Source of the DNA: Brevundimonas sp. MYb52
GTDB taxonomy: Bacteria > Pseudomonadota > Alphaproteobacteria > Caulobacterales > Caulobacteraceae
NCBI RefSeq assembly: GCF_002979535.1
Contig: NZ_PCPB01000003.1
Coordinates: forward strand, 1-64,000
Length of the DNA: 64,000 nt
Reading direction: 5' to 3'
In this document: positions 26,036 through 35,120 of the stretch, in pieces
How the letters are laid out: the number at the start of each line of letters is the position of its first letter
How positions within the stretch are numbered: position 1 is the first letter of the stretch
Made by a program: the position numbers and the translations under genes
Notes under the pieces: generated by a model
Told to the model about the DNA's origin: nothing
The model's database searches: none
Seen by the model: the letters and a program-made list of their open reading frames with translations, nothing else

Positions 26036-27049
26036 TCAGTGCGCCGCTGCGTAGGCGTCCACTTCTGCGAGCCGCTTGGCCTTGTCGGCCTCGGGCAGGA
26101 AGCTGCCCTCAAAGCTGTTCTTGGCCAGTTGCGTCACCTGCTCGCGGGTCAGGCCGACCGCCTTGGCCAGTTGGATGTAGTTGGCGTTCACATAGCCGCC
26201 GAAATAGGAGGGGTCGTCCGAGTTCAGGGTGACGTGCAGGCCGCGGCGCAGCATCTCGGGGACCGGGTGGTCCTTCAGGTCCTTGACCACGCACAGCTTG
26301 AGGTTCGACAGGGGGCAGACCGTCAGGGTCATCTGCTCGGCGGCCAGACGCGCGATCAGGGACTCGTCCTCCATCGAGCGGTTGCCGTGGTCCATGCGGT
26401 CGATGTGCAGCAGGTCCAGGGCCTCGTGCACATAGGCGGGCGGGCCTTCCTCGCCGGCATGGGCGCACAGCTTCAGGCCCAGGTCGCGGGCGGCGGCGAA
26501 GACGCGCTGGAACTTGGCCGGTGGATGGCCGACCTCGGACGAATCCAGTCCGACGCCGATGAAGTGATGCAGATAGGGCTTGGCGGCTTCCAGCGTGGCG
26601 AAGGCTTCATCTTCGCTGAGGTGGCGCAGGAAGCTGAGGATCAGGCCGCTGGTGACGCCCAGCTCGGCCCTGGCGCGGTCCATGCCGGCGATCAGGCCCT
26701 CGACCACTACACCGAAGGGGACGCCCCGGTCGGTGTGGGTCTGGGGATCGAAGAAGATTTCGGCGTGACGGACGTTGTCGGCGGCGGCGCGCTGGAAATA
26801 GGCGAAGGCCAGGTCCTCGAAATCTTGACGCGTCAGCAGCACGGCGGCGCCCGCATAATAGATGTCGAGGAAGTCCTGAAGGTTCGAGAAGTCATAGGCC
26901 GCACGCACGGCCTCGACGCTGTCATAGGGGATGGCGACGCCGTTGCGCTGCGCCAGTTCGAACATCAGTTCCGGCTCAAGCGAGCCTTCGATGTGCAGGT
27001 GCAGTTCGGCCTTGGGCAGGCCGGCGATGAAGGCGTCGAGGTCGTTCAT
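26036..27049 (-). CDS. Adenine/adenosine deaminase, Aah1-like
   Basis: A 337-aa zinc-dependent purine deaminase. Metal ligands: H17 and H19 in ELHLHIEGS, the HAGEEGP loop with catalytic Glu, and LNSDDPSYFGGY near the C-terminus. The block EIFFDPQTHTDRG is characteristic of adenine deaminases of the ADA superfamily (the yeast Aah1 / Pseudomonas type) rather than true adenosine deaminases. The substrate is therefore more likely adenine, though this is inferred. AGGAG precedes the ATG. It is the last gene of an operon with argS and a 71-aa protein. Confidence 0.88.
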   Translation of the reverse strand: MNDLDAFIAGLPKAELHLHIEGSLEPELMFELAQRNGVAIPYDSVEAVRAAYDFSNLQDFLDIYYAGAAVLLTRQDFEDLAFAYFQRAAADNVRHAEIFFDPQTHTDRGVPFGVVVEGLIAGMDRARAELGVTSGLILSFLRHLSEDEAFATLEAAKPYLHHFIGVGLDSSEVGHPPAKFQRVFAAARDLGLKLCAHAGEEGPPAYVHEALDLLHIDRMDHGNRSMEDESLIARLAAEQMTLTVCPLSNLKLCVVKDLKDHPVPEMLRRGLHVTLNSDDPSYFGGYVNANYIQLAKAVGLTREQVTQLAKNSFEGSFLPEADKAKRLAEVDAYAAAH

Positions 27050-27061
27050 GGCGAAGGGCTC

Positions 27062-27277
27062 CTAAGCCATTGTGTCCAGTAGCTGATCGAGAGGCTCGCA
27101 GGGACCTGCGATGTTCTCGCGCAAAGTTTCAGCCGCCAAGCCGAGTTCGTTATGGTCGAGCCATTCCGCGATCAGAGCCCGCGCGCCGTCGCCTATGGAT
27201 GAGGCGTGCTCCTCCAAGACGGCGCGCAGGATGCGTTCGTTCTCCGCCCATTTTTCAATCATGGACGAGGTAGCCAT
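27062..27277 (-). CDS. 71-aa protein coupled to argS, unknown
   Basis: A small acidic, helical protein. The core ARALIAEWLDHNELGLAAETLRENI (about 32-56, a conserved-looking helix pair with His-Asn/Glu turn) recalls small immunity-type proteins such as MafI, but the likeness is weak and by eye. Its ATG overlaps the argS stop by one base (TAATG), so translation is coupled, and the deaminase follows after 12 nt. No toxin gene is nearby. Codon use matches the neighbours. An alternative start is Met6. Confidence 0.6.
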   Translation of the reverse strand: MATSSMIEKWAENERILRAVLEEHASSIGDGARALIAEWLDHNELGLAAETLRENIAGPCEPLDQLLDTMA

Positions 27278-29079
27278 TACATCCGCTCGGGCGTCTCGAT
27301 GCCCAGCAGCTCCAGCGCCTGTTCCAGTTGGTGCAGGCTGGCGGCGGCCAGGGCCAGGCGCGAGCCCTTGGTGGCGGCGTCGGGCGCGACCAGGATCGGG
27401 CAGGCGGCGTAGAACTTGGAGAAGCTCTGCGCCAGGCGATAGGCGTGCTCGGCGATCAGGTTGGGCGAGCGCTTGTCATAGGCGTCGGCGGTGGCCGCGT
27501 CGAAGGCGTCCAGCGTCAGGGCCAGGTCGCGCTCTGCCGGTTCGGCGACGACGATGGCGGCGGTCGCGACGCCCTGATCGGCGGCCTTCCTTAGCAGGGA
27601 TTTCACCCGCACGGCCTGATACAGCAGATAGGGGCCGGTCTTGCCCTCGAAGCTCATGAAGCGGTCGAGGTCGAAGACGTAGCTGGTGGTGCGGTTGTTC
27701 GACAGGTCGGCGAACTTCAGCGCGGCCACGGCCACCTTGCGGGCGATGTCCTCGAACTCGGCCTCGGGCAGGTCGTCGCCCAGCTTGGCTTCCTTCAGAC
27801 GCTCGCGCGCCTTGTCGGTGGCCATGGTGATCAGGTCGTGCAGCTTCAGCACGCCGCCGGCGCGGGTCTTGAACGGCTTGCCATCGGCGCCGTTCATGGT
27901 GCCGAAGCCGAGGTGTTCCAGCGATTTCTCGGGCGCGTAGCCGGCCAGGTAGGCGGCGCGGAAGACCTGCTCGAAATGCTCGGCCTGACGCTCGTCGACG
28001 ACGTAGAGGATCAGGTCGGGATCAATGGATTTGCGACGGTCCAGAATGGTGGCCAGATCGGTCGTGCCGTACATGGCCGAGCCTTCCGACGACACCACCA
28101 GCAGGGGCGGCGGGGACGGGGCCTCGATCACCGAGCCGTCGGCCAGCTTCTTCTTGCGGGTCTCGCCGGGCCTGGCGACGTGGACCACCTGGGCGCCGTC
28201 ATCCTCGACCAGCAGGCCGGTTTCCTTCAGGTGAACCAGCATTTCCGGCATAAGGGGATCGGCGTCGCTCTCGCCGTTCCACAGGTCGAAGGTGACGTCC
28301 AGAGCGCCGAACTCGCGCTTCAGCGCCGTGCGGCTGACGGCGACGAAGTGGGCCCACAGGGCGCGGTAGCCGGGACGACCGCCTTGCAGTTCAGCGGTGG
28401 CCTTGCGGGCGCGATCGCGGAAGGCAGGGTCTTCCTTGGCCTTGGCGGCGGCCAGGGGATAGAGGCGTTCCAGGTCTTCCAGCGTGACCGGGCTTTCAGC
28501 GGGGAAGGGACCGTCGCCGTCGGCCATGAAGGCGTCAGCCCGGTTCTCGTCGCCGCACGCGGTGATCAGCAGGCCCATCTGGAAGCCCCAGTCGCCGAAG
28601 TGGGCGTCGCCCCAGACGGTGTCGCCGCGGAAGCGGAACAGCCGCTTCAGGCTCTCGCCGATGATGGAGGAGCGCAGGTGGCCGACGTGCATCGGCTTGG
28701 CCACATTGGGTCCGGCGTAGTCGATGACGACCTTGCGCGACGGCGTGTTCAGCGAGGCGCCGGCCAGGGTTTCGTCGGCGGCGACTTCTGCGGCGCGCTG
28801 CGACAGGGCGGCGTTGGAGAGCTTCAGGTTGATGAAGCCGGGACCGGCGACCTCGACCGAGGACAGGCGAGGGTCGGCAGCCAGACGCTCGGCGACCTTG
28901 GCCGCCAGTTCGCGCGGGTTGGCCTTCAGCGCCTTGGCGGCGGCAAGCGCGCCGTTGGACTGGAAGTCCGCCAGGTCGGGGCGGTCCGAGGCGACGACGC
29001 GAGCGAGGGCGGTGTCCACGCCTTCGGCGGCGAAGGCGGCGGCGACCGCTTCGCTAAGAGAGGTCTTGAGATCAGTCAT
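27277..29079 (-). CDS. argS: Arginyl-tRNA synthetase
   Basis: A 600-aa class I synthetase charging tRNA-Arg. The HIGH signature is HVGH at 131-134 within [18 protein letters not shown]. The N-terminal Add-1 domain (1-105) for the tRNA D-loop and the C-terminal anticodon domain with the DALRM-type end ([24 protein letters not shown]) are complete. It is the second gene of a minus-strand operon, 4 nt after a secreted protein gene, and is followed by the coupled 71-aa ORF. Confidence 0.96.
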   Translation of the reverse strand: MTDLKTSLSEAVAAAFAAEGVDTALARVVASDRPDLADFQSNGALAAAKALKANPRELAAKVAERLAADPRLSSVEVAGPGFINLKLSNAALSQRAAEVAADETLAGASLNTPSRKVVIDYAGPNVAKPMHVGHLRSSIIGESLKRLFRFRGDTVWGDAHFGDWGFQMGLLITACGDENRADAFMADGDGPFPAESPVTLEDLERLYPLAAAKAKEDPAFRDRARKATAELQGGRPGYRALWAHFVAVSRTALKREFGALDVTFDLWNGESDADPLMPEMLVHLKETGLLVEDDGAQVVHVARPGETRKKKLADGSVIEAPSPPPLLVVSSEGSAMYGTTDLATILDRRKSIDPDLILYVVDERQAEHFEQVFRAAYLAGYAPEKSLEHLGFGTMNGADGKPFKTRAGGVLKLHDLITMATDKARERLKEAKLGDDLPEAEFEDIARKVAVAALKFADLSNNRTTSYVFDLDRFMSFEGKTGPYLLYQAVRVKSLLRKAADQGVATAAIVVAEPAERDLALTLDAFDAATADAYDKRSPNLIAEHAYRLAQSFSKFYAACPILVAPDAATKGSRLALAAASLHQLEQALELLGIETPERM

Positions 29080-29083
29080 GTTC

Positions 29084-29749
29084 TTAGGGGTTCGGTTGGG
29101 TCTGGCCGGCGGTGACGCGGAAGCGGCTGCCCGAGCGGTTGAACTCGGCCATTTCCGGCGTAACGTCGAAGCCGATCAGGACCTCGAAATTGCTGCCCGC
29201 CGTGGTGGCGTCGGCGCGGGGAATGACGATGGACTGGGCCTGCTGGACCGAGGCCGTGGTTTGGCCCTCGAAGTTCACCGGCAGGTCGAAATACTCCTTG
29301 GCCAGAACGGCCGAGTTGCGCTCGGTCACGGCCACCCAGTAGCGATAGGTGCGGGCGTCGCCGCTGGCCTGCGGGCCCTTGCCGAGGTTGAACAGGACGT
29401 TGAAGTCCAGACGAATCGGATCGGCGTCGCGATAGACGCAGTCGGCCGAAACGCCTTCGATTTCACCCGTGAAGCCGATGCCGGCGACCGCCGGGCGGGC
29501 GTAGTCGGCCAGCTCGACAAAGCGGGCGGCGTCGTACAGCACCTTCACATAGGGGCAGGGGCCGGCGTTGGCGCGACGCGACAGCGGGGCGATCCGCACC
29601 TGACGCGAGCGCTGCGAGGTGCCTTGATCCGGCGCCTGGTCGCGACTCTGCTGGCCGCCTGGACGGCCGCTGGACTGGGCCTTGGCGGATTGGGGAATCA
29701 GCACGGCCGCGAGGGAGAGGGCGGCGAGGGCGGTCAGGACGCGACGCAT
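29084..29749 (-). CDS. Secreted conserved protein, unknown
   Basis: A 221-aa exported protein: Sec signal peptide [24 protein letters not shown], then a Gln/Ser/Arg-rich linker (about 27-55) and a compact C-terminal domain of beta-strand character (about 60-215). That domain has a pair of cysteines ([12 protein letters not shown] and [18 protein letters not shown]) that could form a disulfide. The start at 29749 is taken from the signal peptide, with GGAAAG at ribosome-site distance. I do not recognise the family by name. Its stop is 4 nt before argS, so it heads that operon. Confidence 0.7.
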   Translation of the reverse strand: MRRVLTALAALSLAAVLIPQSAKAQSSGRPGGQQSRDQAPDQGTSQRSRQVRIAPLSRRANAGPCPYVKVLYDAARFVELADYARPAVAGIGFTGEIEGVSADCVYRDADPIRLDFNVLFNLGKGPQASGDARTYRYWVAVTERNSAVLAKEYFDLPVNFEGQTTASVQQAQSIVIPRADATTAGSNFEVLIGFDVTPEMAEFNRSGSRFRVTAGQTQPNP

Positions 29750-29897
29750 CAGGAGCTTTCCGGCAGTCGAAGGGGGCGCGGAACGATCGGACGTCCGACC
29801 AGACCACGCTCGGTGGTGATAGCGGCTAAAGCGAGGCGCGGCAAACGCGACCACGCAGCCAGTGGCGGCAAGGCGCGCGAGCGACTAGGTTCCGCCC

Positions 29898-30869
29898 ATG
29901 AACGCGCCTCTATCGCCCTCCAGTTTTGACCGCCGTCCCCTGAACGTGCGCTTGGCCACGCCGCGCGGATTCTGCGCCGGGGTGGATCGCGCCATTCAGA
30001 TCGTCGAGCGCGCCATCGAGAAGTTCGGCGCCCCCGTCTATGTGCGTCACGAGATCGTCCACAACCGCCACGTCGTCGAGCGGCTGAAGGGCATGGGGGC
30101 CGTCTTCGTCAAGGAGTTGGACGAATGCCCGGACGACCGGCCGGTGGTCTTTTCGGCCCACGGCGTGCCCAAGTCGGTGCCGGCCACGGCGCGATCGCGC
30201 GAGATGCTGTTTCTCGACGCCACCTGCCCCCTGGTGTCCAAGGTTCATGTCGAGGCTGAACGCCATCATGCGGCGGGGCGGCACATTGTTCTGATCGGCC
30301 ACGCTGGCCACCCCGAGGTCGTGGGCACCATGGGCCAACTGCCGCCGGGTTCGATCAGTCTGGTGGAGACGGTGGCGGACGCCGAAGCGTTCCAGCGGCC
30401 GGGCGATCAGCCCTTGGCCTACGCCACCCAGACGACGCTGTCCGTGGACGACACCGCCGACATCCTGGCCGCGTTGAAGCGGCGCTTCCCGGAACTGCCG
30501 GACCCGCACAAGGAAGACATCTGCTACGCCACCACCAACCGGCAAGAGGCGGTCAAACGTCTGGGCGAGGGCTGCCAACTGGTGCTGGTGGTCGGGTCAA
30601 AGAACTCGTCCAACTCGGCCCGCCTGGTCGATGTGGCGCTCAAGGCCGGGGCGAGCGACGCCCGCCTGGTCGATGACGCCAGCGACGTGGACTGGACGTG
30701 GTTCGACGGCGTGACCACGGTCGGCGTCACCGCCGGAGCTTCGGCGCCGGAACCCCTGATCGAGGCCCTGATCGACGCCATTCGCGCCCGATTTGATGCG
30801 ATCGTGACTGAGGACGACGGGGCGCGCGAAACCGTTTCGTTCAAGCTGCCCCGGGTCCTGACGGCTTAG
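29898..30869 (+). CDS. ispH: 4-hydroxy-3-methylbut-2-enyl diphosphate reductase
   Basis: A 323-aa Fe-S enzyme for the last step of the MEP isoprenoid pathway, yielding IPP and DMAPP. The three cluster cysteines are C26 ([10 protein letters not shown]), C110 ([12 protein letters not shown]) and C209 ([11 protein letters not shown]). [11 protein letters not shown] and [16 protein letters not shown] complete the family pattern. A CTAGGT box ends 7 nt before the ATG and there is no clear Shine-Dalgarno, so the mRNA may be leaderless. Confidence 0.96.
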   Translation: MNAPLSPSSFDRRPLNVRLATPRGFCAGVDRAIQIVERAIEKFGAPVYVRHEIVHNRHVVERLKGMGAVFVKELDECPDDRPVVFSAHGVPKSVPATARSREMLFLDATCPLVSKVHVEAERHHAAGRHIVLIGHAGHPEVVGTMGQLPPGSISLVETVADAEAFQRPGDQPLAYATQTTLSVDDTADILAALKRRFPELPDPHKEDICYATTNRQEAVKRLGEGCQLVLVVGSKNSSNSARLVDVALKAGASDARLVDDASDVDWTWFDGVTTVGVTAGASAPEPLIEALIDAIRARFDAIVTEDDGARETVSFKLPRVLTA

Positions 30870-30922
30870 ATGCTGGAGCAAATATCTGAGCTCGAATGCG
30901 GGGAATTCGAACCGATTTCGCT

Positions 30923-31372
30923 CTAGGCCCGCTCCATCACCAGGCAGGTCGAGGTGGCGGTGGCGTAGAGCGTTCCGTCCAGACCGCGCAGGTCGGCCTC
31001 GGAGAAGGCGGCGCGACGTCCGGCCTGAATGATGCGGCCCTCGGCGCGCACAGGCGTCCCCGCCTTCAGCGCCCTGTGGAAGACGGTCTTCAGTTCCAGC
31101 GTCGTATAGGCCTGACCCGGCTTCAGCACAGAATGCACCACGCAGCCGCAGGCCGAATCGAGCAGGGTCGCCATCCAGCCGCCGTGCACCGATCCGATCG
31201 GATTATAGACAGCCAGGGTCGGCTCGCCCTCGAAGGCGACGCGGCCCTCGGTCAGCTCGGTCAGGCGAAACCCGACCGTCTCGGCGATAGGGGCGGGGCG
31301 CATGCGCCCGTCCAGCATCAGGCGCAACTGGTCCAGCCCGGACAGGGCGGCGAGATCGATCTTGTCGGACAT
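30923..31372 (-). CDS. PaaI-type acyl-CoA thioesterase (hotdog fold)
   Basis: A 149-aa cytosolic hotdog protein hydrolysing acyl- or aryl-CoA esters. The signature NPIGSVHGGWMATLLDSACGC supplies the His-Gly-Gly and Asp positions used for thioester hydrolysis in this family, and YTTLELKTVFHRAL is the typical strand pair. The start at 31372 (MSDKIDLAAL) is preferred over 31399. It converges with ispH across 53 nt, in which I see only a weak palindrome. Confidence 0.82.
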   Translation of the reverse strand: MSDKIDLAALSGLDQLRLMLDGRMRPAPIAETVGFRLTELTEGRVAFEGEPTLAVYNPIGSVHGGWMATLLDSACGCVVHSVLKPGQAYTTLELKTVFHRALKAGTPVRAEGRIIQAGRRAAFSEADLRGLDGTLYATATSTCLVMERA

Positions 31373-31399
31373 GCAGGGGTTCCCCGAGGTTGGGCGCAA

Positions 31400-31437
31400 A
31401 GAAAAGGACGCGCCGGTCGCGAGACCAGACGCGCCCT
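31400..31437 (-). terminator. Intrinsic terminator after the BamF-like gene
   Basis: On the minus strand GGGCGCGTCTGGTC, a TCGC loop and GACCGGCGCGTCC form a long stem, followed by TTTTCTTT. It ends the lspA - BamF-like transcript, about 30 nt after its stop and just before the thioesterase gene. Confidence 0.8.
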
Positions 31438-31467
31438 GAAATCCCAGGCGATGACGCCCGTAAAGCT

Positions 31468-32034
31468 TTAGAGGCCCGGAAGCTTGAAGCCGCGATCCTG
31501 ACGAGGCGTGATCGAGATGCCCTCGCGACCGCCGGTCAGGGCCTGCAGGCGGGCGTGCTCGGTGCTGGCGTCGATGGTGCGGGCGCCGTCGGCGCTCTGG
31601 CTGACGGTCGGCGTCTGGGTGGCCGGGTCGTTCTTGCGCCAGAACATGACGCGGTTGGCCCAGCTTTCTTCCTTGTGAGCCAGATCGCCGAACTCGTCGT
31701 CCACGACATAGCGGGCCAGGGGGTCGGCGCGGTCGGCGCCTGCCTGGGCGACCAGGGCCTGTTCGCCGCCAGTGCGGGTCACGGCCTGGCGTTGACCCAG
31801 CAGAATCTGACGGGCGGCGCTTTCGGGGGCCAGTTCCTGCGGGCGCGGCTGGCCCGGCGACGGCGGGGTCAGGCCGTATTCAGGCGGCACGGCCAGCGGG
31901 GCGCTGGCGACGGTGACGAACTCGTCGGGCACGACCTTGGTCATACCGATGCTCTGTTTCAGGCCGCCACAGGCGGTCAGGCCAAGGGCGGTGGTGGCCA
32001 GAAGGGTCACGGTGAAGGCGCTACGGATACGCAT
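31468..32034 (-). CDS. bamF: DUF3035 outer-membrane lipoprotein, BamF-like
   Basis: A 188-aa lipoprotein: signal peptide with lipobox LTAC (residues 19-22), then KVVPDEFVTVASAPLAVPPEYGL, the PDEF motif shared by BamF of Caulobacter and by BamC. The rest is low-complexity Pro/Gln/Ala with little predicted fold. BamF is a known subunit of the beta-barrel assembly machinery in Caulobacter. Assignment to it is from the motif, the lipobox and the lspA neighbourhood. It follows lspA by 68 nt and ends at a strong terminator. Confidence 0.75.
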   Translation of the reverse strand: MRIRSAFTVTLLATTALGLTACGGLKQSIGMTKVVPDEFVTVASAPLAVPPEYGLTPPSPGQPRPQELAPESAARQILLGQRQAVTRTGGEQALVAQAGADRADPLARYVVDDEFGDLAHKEESWANRVMFWRKNDPATQTPTVSQSADGARTIDASTEHARLQALTGGREGISITPRQDRGFKLPGL

Positions 32035-32102
32035 AAGGTCAGCTCGGCTCCGGGAGGCGCGCCCAACGGCGCTGGCTCGGGACGATAACGAAGAGGGGGT
32101 GA

Positions 32103-32630
32103 TTACGACTTTTCGTTGGCCGCGCCAACTGTGGAGCGGCGTTCGGACAGGAAGCTGTCGAGGATCAGCAGGACGACGCCGACCGTGATGCCCGCGTCAG
32201 CGATGTTGAAAATCCACGGAAACAGACCAGAGCCCGAGAAGTCGAGGAAGTCCACGACCCCGCCGAAGCGGATGCGGTCGAAGACATTGCCCAGAGCGCC
32301 GCCCATGACCAGACCGATGGCGGCGGTCATCAGCTTGCGGTCCGAACGCGTGGCCCAGACGGCGAGGGCAGCCGCCACAAGCACCGAGAAGCCGCTCAGA
32401 ATCCAGCGGCCCGAACCGCCGCCGAACAGGCCGAAGCTGACGCCTGTGTTCAGCACATAGGTCAGGTTGAACAGGGGCGGCGCGACCTCGGCGATGCGAT
32501 AGCCGTCGGGGATCTGCGAGATATGCGCCGCGTCGATGGCGCCCAGAACCCAGGCCTTGGTCAGCTGGTCCAGCACGATGACGACGAGAGCGATGCCGTA
32601 GGCGGTGTAGGCGAGGCGAGAGATTTTCAT
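32103..32630 (-). CDS. lspA: Lipoprotein signal peptidase II
   Basis: A 175-aa inner-membrane aspartic protease that cleaves prolipoprotein signal peptides. There are four membrane segments. The two catalytic aspartates lie in LGNVFDRIRFGGVVDFLDF and FNIADAGITVG. VVLDQLTKAWVL near the N-terminus is the first family box. The lipoprotein substrate gene bamF lies immediately downstream. In many relatives lspA follows ileS directly. Here ileS is 6 kb away on the other strand. Confidence 0.95.
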   Translation of the reverse strand: MKISRLAYTAYGIALVVIVLDQLTKAWVLGAIDAAHISQIPDGYRIAEVAPPLFNLTYVLNTGVSFGLFGGGSGRWILSGFSVLVAAALAVWATRSDRKLMTAAIGLVMGGALGNVFDRIRFGGVVDFLDFSGSGLFPWIFNIADAGITVGVVLLILDSFLSERRSTVGAANEKS

Positions 32631-32738
32631 GTCTCAAGCCGGTTAGCAGGAAGCGAGGCGAGGGCGAAGAGGGAAAGCGTATGGCGCCGCCCAATGACGG
32701 AGAGGGGCGGTTGCGGCCTTCCCCCCTGCGCCTTGAGG

Positions 32739-32746
32739 GCTATAAC
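32739..32746 (+). promoter_or_regulatory. Consensus -10 box at leaderless spacing
   Basis: GCTATAAC is an exact match to the Caulobacter sigma-73 -10 consensus GCTANAWC. It ends 6 nt before the A of the HAD gene ATG, so transcription would begin at or next to the start codon. No convincing -35 is seen. Confidence 0.45.
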
Positions 32747-32752
32747 CAGCCC

Positions 32753-33622
32753 ATGACCCTGCCTCACGCCCTGCCCCGCCTGTCCGCCGTCGCGGACGAT
32801 TACGACATCCTGCTATGCGACGTCTGGGGCGTGATCCACAACGGGCGCGAGAGCTGGCCCGTGGCCTGCGAGGCCCTGACGAAGTTCAATGAAAAGGGCG
32901 GTCATGTCATCCTGATCTCCAACTCGCCGCGCCCCTCGTCGGACGTGGTGGCGCAACTGGATGCGCTGGGCGTGCCGCGCGACGCCTGGAAGGCCTTCGT
33001 CACCTCGGGCGACGCGACCCGCGCCGAGTTGGCCCGTCGCGCCCCCGGTCCGGCCTGGATCATCGGCCCCGACCGCGACTTCGTTCTTTATGAAGGCCTG
33101 AATCTGACCAGCGCCCATGACGCCTCGGACGCCGCCTTCCTGTCGGTCACCGGCCTGTTCGACGACGCCACCGAGACGCCCGAAGACTACCGCCAGCGCC
33201 TGATCCCCGCCGTCGAGCGCGATCTGGAGCTGATCTGCGCCAACCCCGACCGCATCGTGCAGAAGGGCGACAGCATCATCTACTGCGGCGGCGCCATCGC
33301 TGATCTGTACGAGGAAATGGGCGGGCGCGTGGTCATGGCGGGTAAGCCCTTCGGCCCGATCTACGAACTGGCCCTGCGTGAGGCGCAAGGCCTGATGGGC
33401 CGTCCTGTCGATCGCTCGCGCGTCCTGTGCATCGGCGACGGCGTCATCACCGACGTTCTGGGCGCCGCAGAGCAGGCGCTGGACTGCCTGTTCATCGCCC
33501 AGGGCATCCACGGCGATGCGGCCAAGGGGGCGGACGGGACCCTGGACCCGGCGCGCGCGGCCGATTTGCTCCGGGCCGAGACGACCTTTGCACGCTACGC
33601 CGCGCTGGAACTGGCGTGGTGA
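32753..33622 (+). CDS. HAD-superfamily hydrolase, TIGR01459 type (NagD-like)
   Basis: A 289-aa HAD-IIA phosphatase-like protein. Motif I is CDVWGVIHNG near residue 20, with Trp in the place often held by a second Asp-flanking residue. Motif II is LISNSPRP, and motif IV with the acidic pair is CIGDGVITDVLGA near 225. The cap region is of the NagD type. Substrate unknown, probably a sugar phosphate or nucleotide. The ATG at 32753 is chosen since the consensus begins right there. It lacks a Shine-Dalgarno and has a perfect -10 at leaderless spacing. Confidence 0.85.
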   Translation: MTLPHALPRLSAVADDYDILLCDVWGVIHNGRESWPVACEALTKFNEKGGHVILISNSPRPSSDVVAQLDALGVPRDAWKAFVTSGDATRAELARRAPGPAWIIGPDRDFVLYEGLNLTSAHDASDAAFLSVTGLFDDATETPEDYRQRLIPAVERDLELICANPDRIVQKGDSIIYCGGAIADLYEEMGGRVVMAGKPFGPIYELALREAQGLMGRPVDRSRVLCIGDGVITDVLGAAEQALDCLFIAQGIHGDAAKGADGTLDPARAADLLRAETTFARYAALELAW

Positions 33623-33660
33623 GGCTCGCCATTTCGTCGCACCTGGCTTAAAGCCCGCAC

Positions 33661-34122
33661 ATGGTCGAATACGTCACACAGCACCCGTCGGGCGGTTACA
33701 TCCTCGACGAACTCCACGTCGGCATGGCCGCAGAGAAGACCGTCCACGTCACCGAGGACCGGATTCGCCTGTTCGCCGAGGCGTCGGACGACTTCAATCC
33801 GGTGCACCTGGACGAAGAGTTCGCCTCCAAGACCGCCTATCGTGGCCGCATCGCCCACGGTCTGCTGAGCGCCGCCTTCGGTTCTGCGGTGGTCGGCACC
33901 ATCCTGCCGGGCGCCGGGTCCATCTATATTTCGCAGACTCTGGCCTTCCACTTCCCGGTCCGTATCGGCGACTCGGTTCGCATCGTCATCACCGTGATCG
34001 AGATGGAAACCGACAGCGCCCGCGCTGAACTGCGCTGCGAAGGCTTTGTCGGCGACAAGCTGATCATGGACGGCGTCGCCGTCGTGCGCGTGCCGCGCCG
34101 TCGCAAGCCCTCGGCTCGCTGA
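33661..34122 (+). CDS. MaoC-like (R)-enoyl-CoA hydratase
   Basis: A 153-aa hotdog hydratase. The hydratase-2 motif is complete: DDFNPVHLDEEFA with catalytic Asp and His, then GRIAHGLLSAAFGSAVVG. Such enzymes make (R)-3-hydroxyacyl-CoA, often for polyhydroxyalkanoate or fatty acid metabolism. The start ATG follows the HAD gene by 38 nt and ribF comes 8 nt after its stop, so HAD - MaoC - ribF may be one transcript. Confidence 0.9.
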   Translation: MVEYVTQHPSGGYILDELHVGMAAEKTVHVTEDRIRLFAEASDDFNPVHLDEEFASKTAYRGRIAHGLLSAAFGSAVVGTILPGAGSIYISQTLAFHFPVRIGDSVRIVITVIEMETDSARAELRCEGFVGDKLIMDGVAVVRVPRRRKPSAR

Positions 34123-34130
34123 GTTCAGGC

Positions 34131-35060
34131 ATGGTCGAGGTCATCCGCGGCTGGCGCGACCTGCCGGCCTCGCAGCGCGGGGCGGCGGTGGCCGTCGGCG
34201 CCTTTGACGGGGTGCATCGCGGCCATCAGGCGGTCATCGCCTCGGCCCGCGAGGCGGCCCAGCGTCTGGGCGCGCCCCTGGCCGTCGTCAGCTTCGACCC
34301 CCACCCCCGGCGCCTGTTCCAGCCCGAGGCCGCGCCGTTTCGCCTGATGACGGCGGATCAGATGGCCCGCGCCTTGGCGCCGCTCGGCGTCGACCGCCTC
34401 TATCTGATCCCCTTCGACCGCGAGATGGCGGGCATGACGGACGAAGAGTTCGCCCGTCGCGTCCTGTCGGAAGGTCTGGGCATAGCCCACGCCGCCGTCG
34501 GTTTTGACTTCACCTTCGGCAAGGGCCGTTCCGGCTCGCCCGCCCTGCTGCGCACCTATGGCGAGACCCTGGGCTTCACCGTCTCGGTCACCGACCGCAT
34601 CGACGACGCCTCGGGGCTGAAGCTGTCGTCCAGCGCGGTGCGCGAAGCGCTGAAGGCCGGAGACATGGACCGCGCCGCCGCCATCCTGGGCCGGCCCTTC
34701 GCCATCCAGGGCGAGGTGATCCACGGCGACAAGCGCGGCCGCACCATCGGCGTGCCCACCGCCAACGTGGCCATGGGCGACTATATGCGCCCGGCCTACG
34801 GGGTTTACGCCACCCGCACCCGCCTGCCGGACGGGCGGGTCATAAAGGGCGTCGCCAACCTGGGCGTCCGCCCCATGTTCGAAATCGAACAACCCCTGCT
34901 GGAAGTCTGGCTGCTGGACTTCAACGAGAGCCTCTACGGCCAGACCCTGGAAACCGAACTGGTCGCCTTCCTGCGCGGCGAGATGAAGTTCGACGGCCTG
35001 GATGAGCTGAAGGTTCAGATCGAGGCGGATGCGGCCAAGGCGCGGGCCGTGTTGGGCTGA
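34131..35060 (+). CDS. ribF: Bifunctional riboflavin kinase/FAD synthetase
   Basis: A 309-aa cytosolic enzyme making FMN and then FAD. The N-terminal nucleotidyltransferase domain has GAFDGVHRGHQAVI (about 24-37) and a FTFGKGRSG loop. The C-terminal kinase domain has the GDKRGRTIGVPTANV signature (about 202-216) and PAYGVYATRT. Length is standard. It lies 8 nt after the hydratase. In Caulobacter relatives ribF commonly precedes ileS. Here about 3.9 kb with the polyamine genes intervenes. Confidence 0.95.
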   Translation: MVEVIRGWRDLPASQRGAAVAVGAFDGVHRGHQAVIASAREAAQRLGAPLAVVSFDPHPRRLFQPEAAPFRLMTADQMARALAPLGVDRLYLIPFDREMAGMTDEEFARRVLSEGLGIAHAAVGFDFTFGKGRSGSPALLRTYGETLGFTVSVTDRIDDASGLKLSSSAVREALKAGDMDRAAAILGRPFAIQGEVIHGDKRGRTIGVPTANVAMGDYMRPAYGVYATRTRLPDGRVIKGVANLGVRPMFEIEQPLLEVWLLDFNESLYGQTLETELVAFLRGEMKFDGLDELKVQIEADAAKARAVLG

Positions 35061-35120
35061 AGCACCGCTCGACTCTCATGCAGATTGCTGATTTCGTGGA
35101 ACGGCGTTTGGAGCGGCTCC

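Noticed and set aside
30870..30922. Hairpin after ispH (GAGCTCGAAT and AATTCGAACC)
   Set aside because: Short, imperfect and without a T-run. It is not strong enough to call a terminator.
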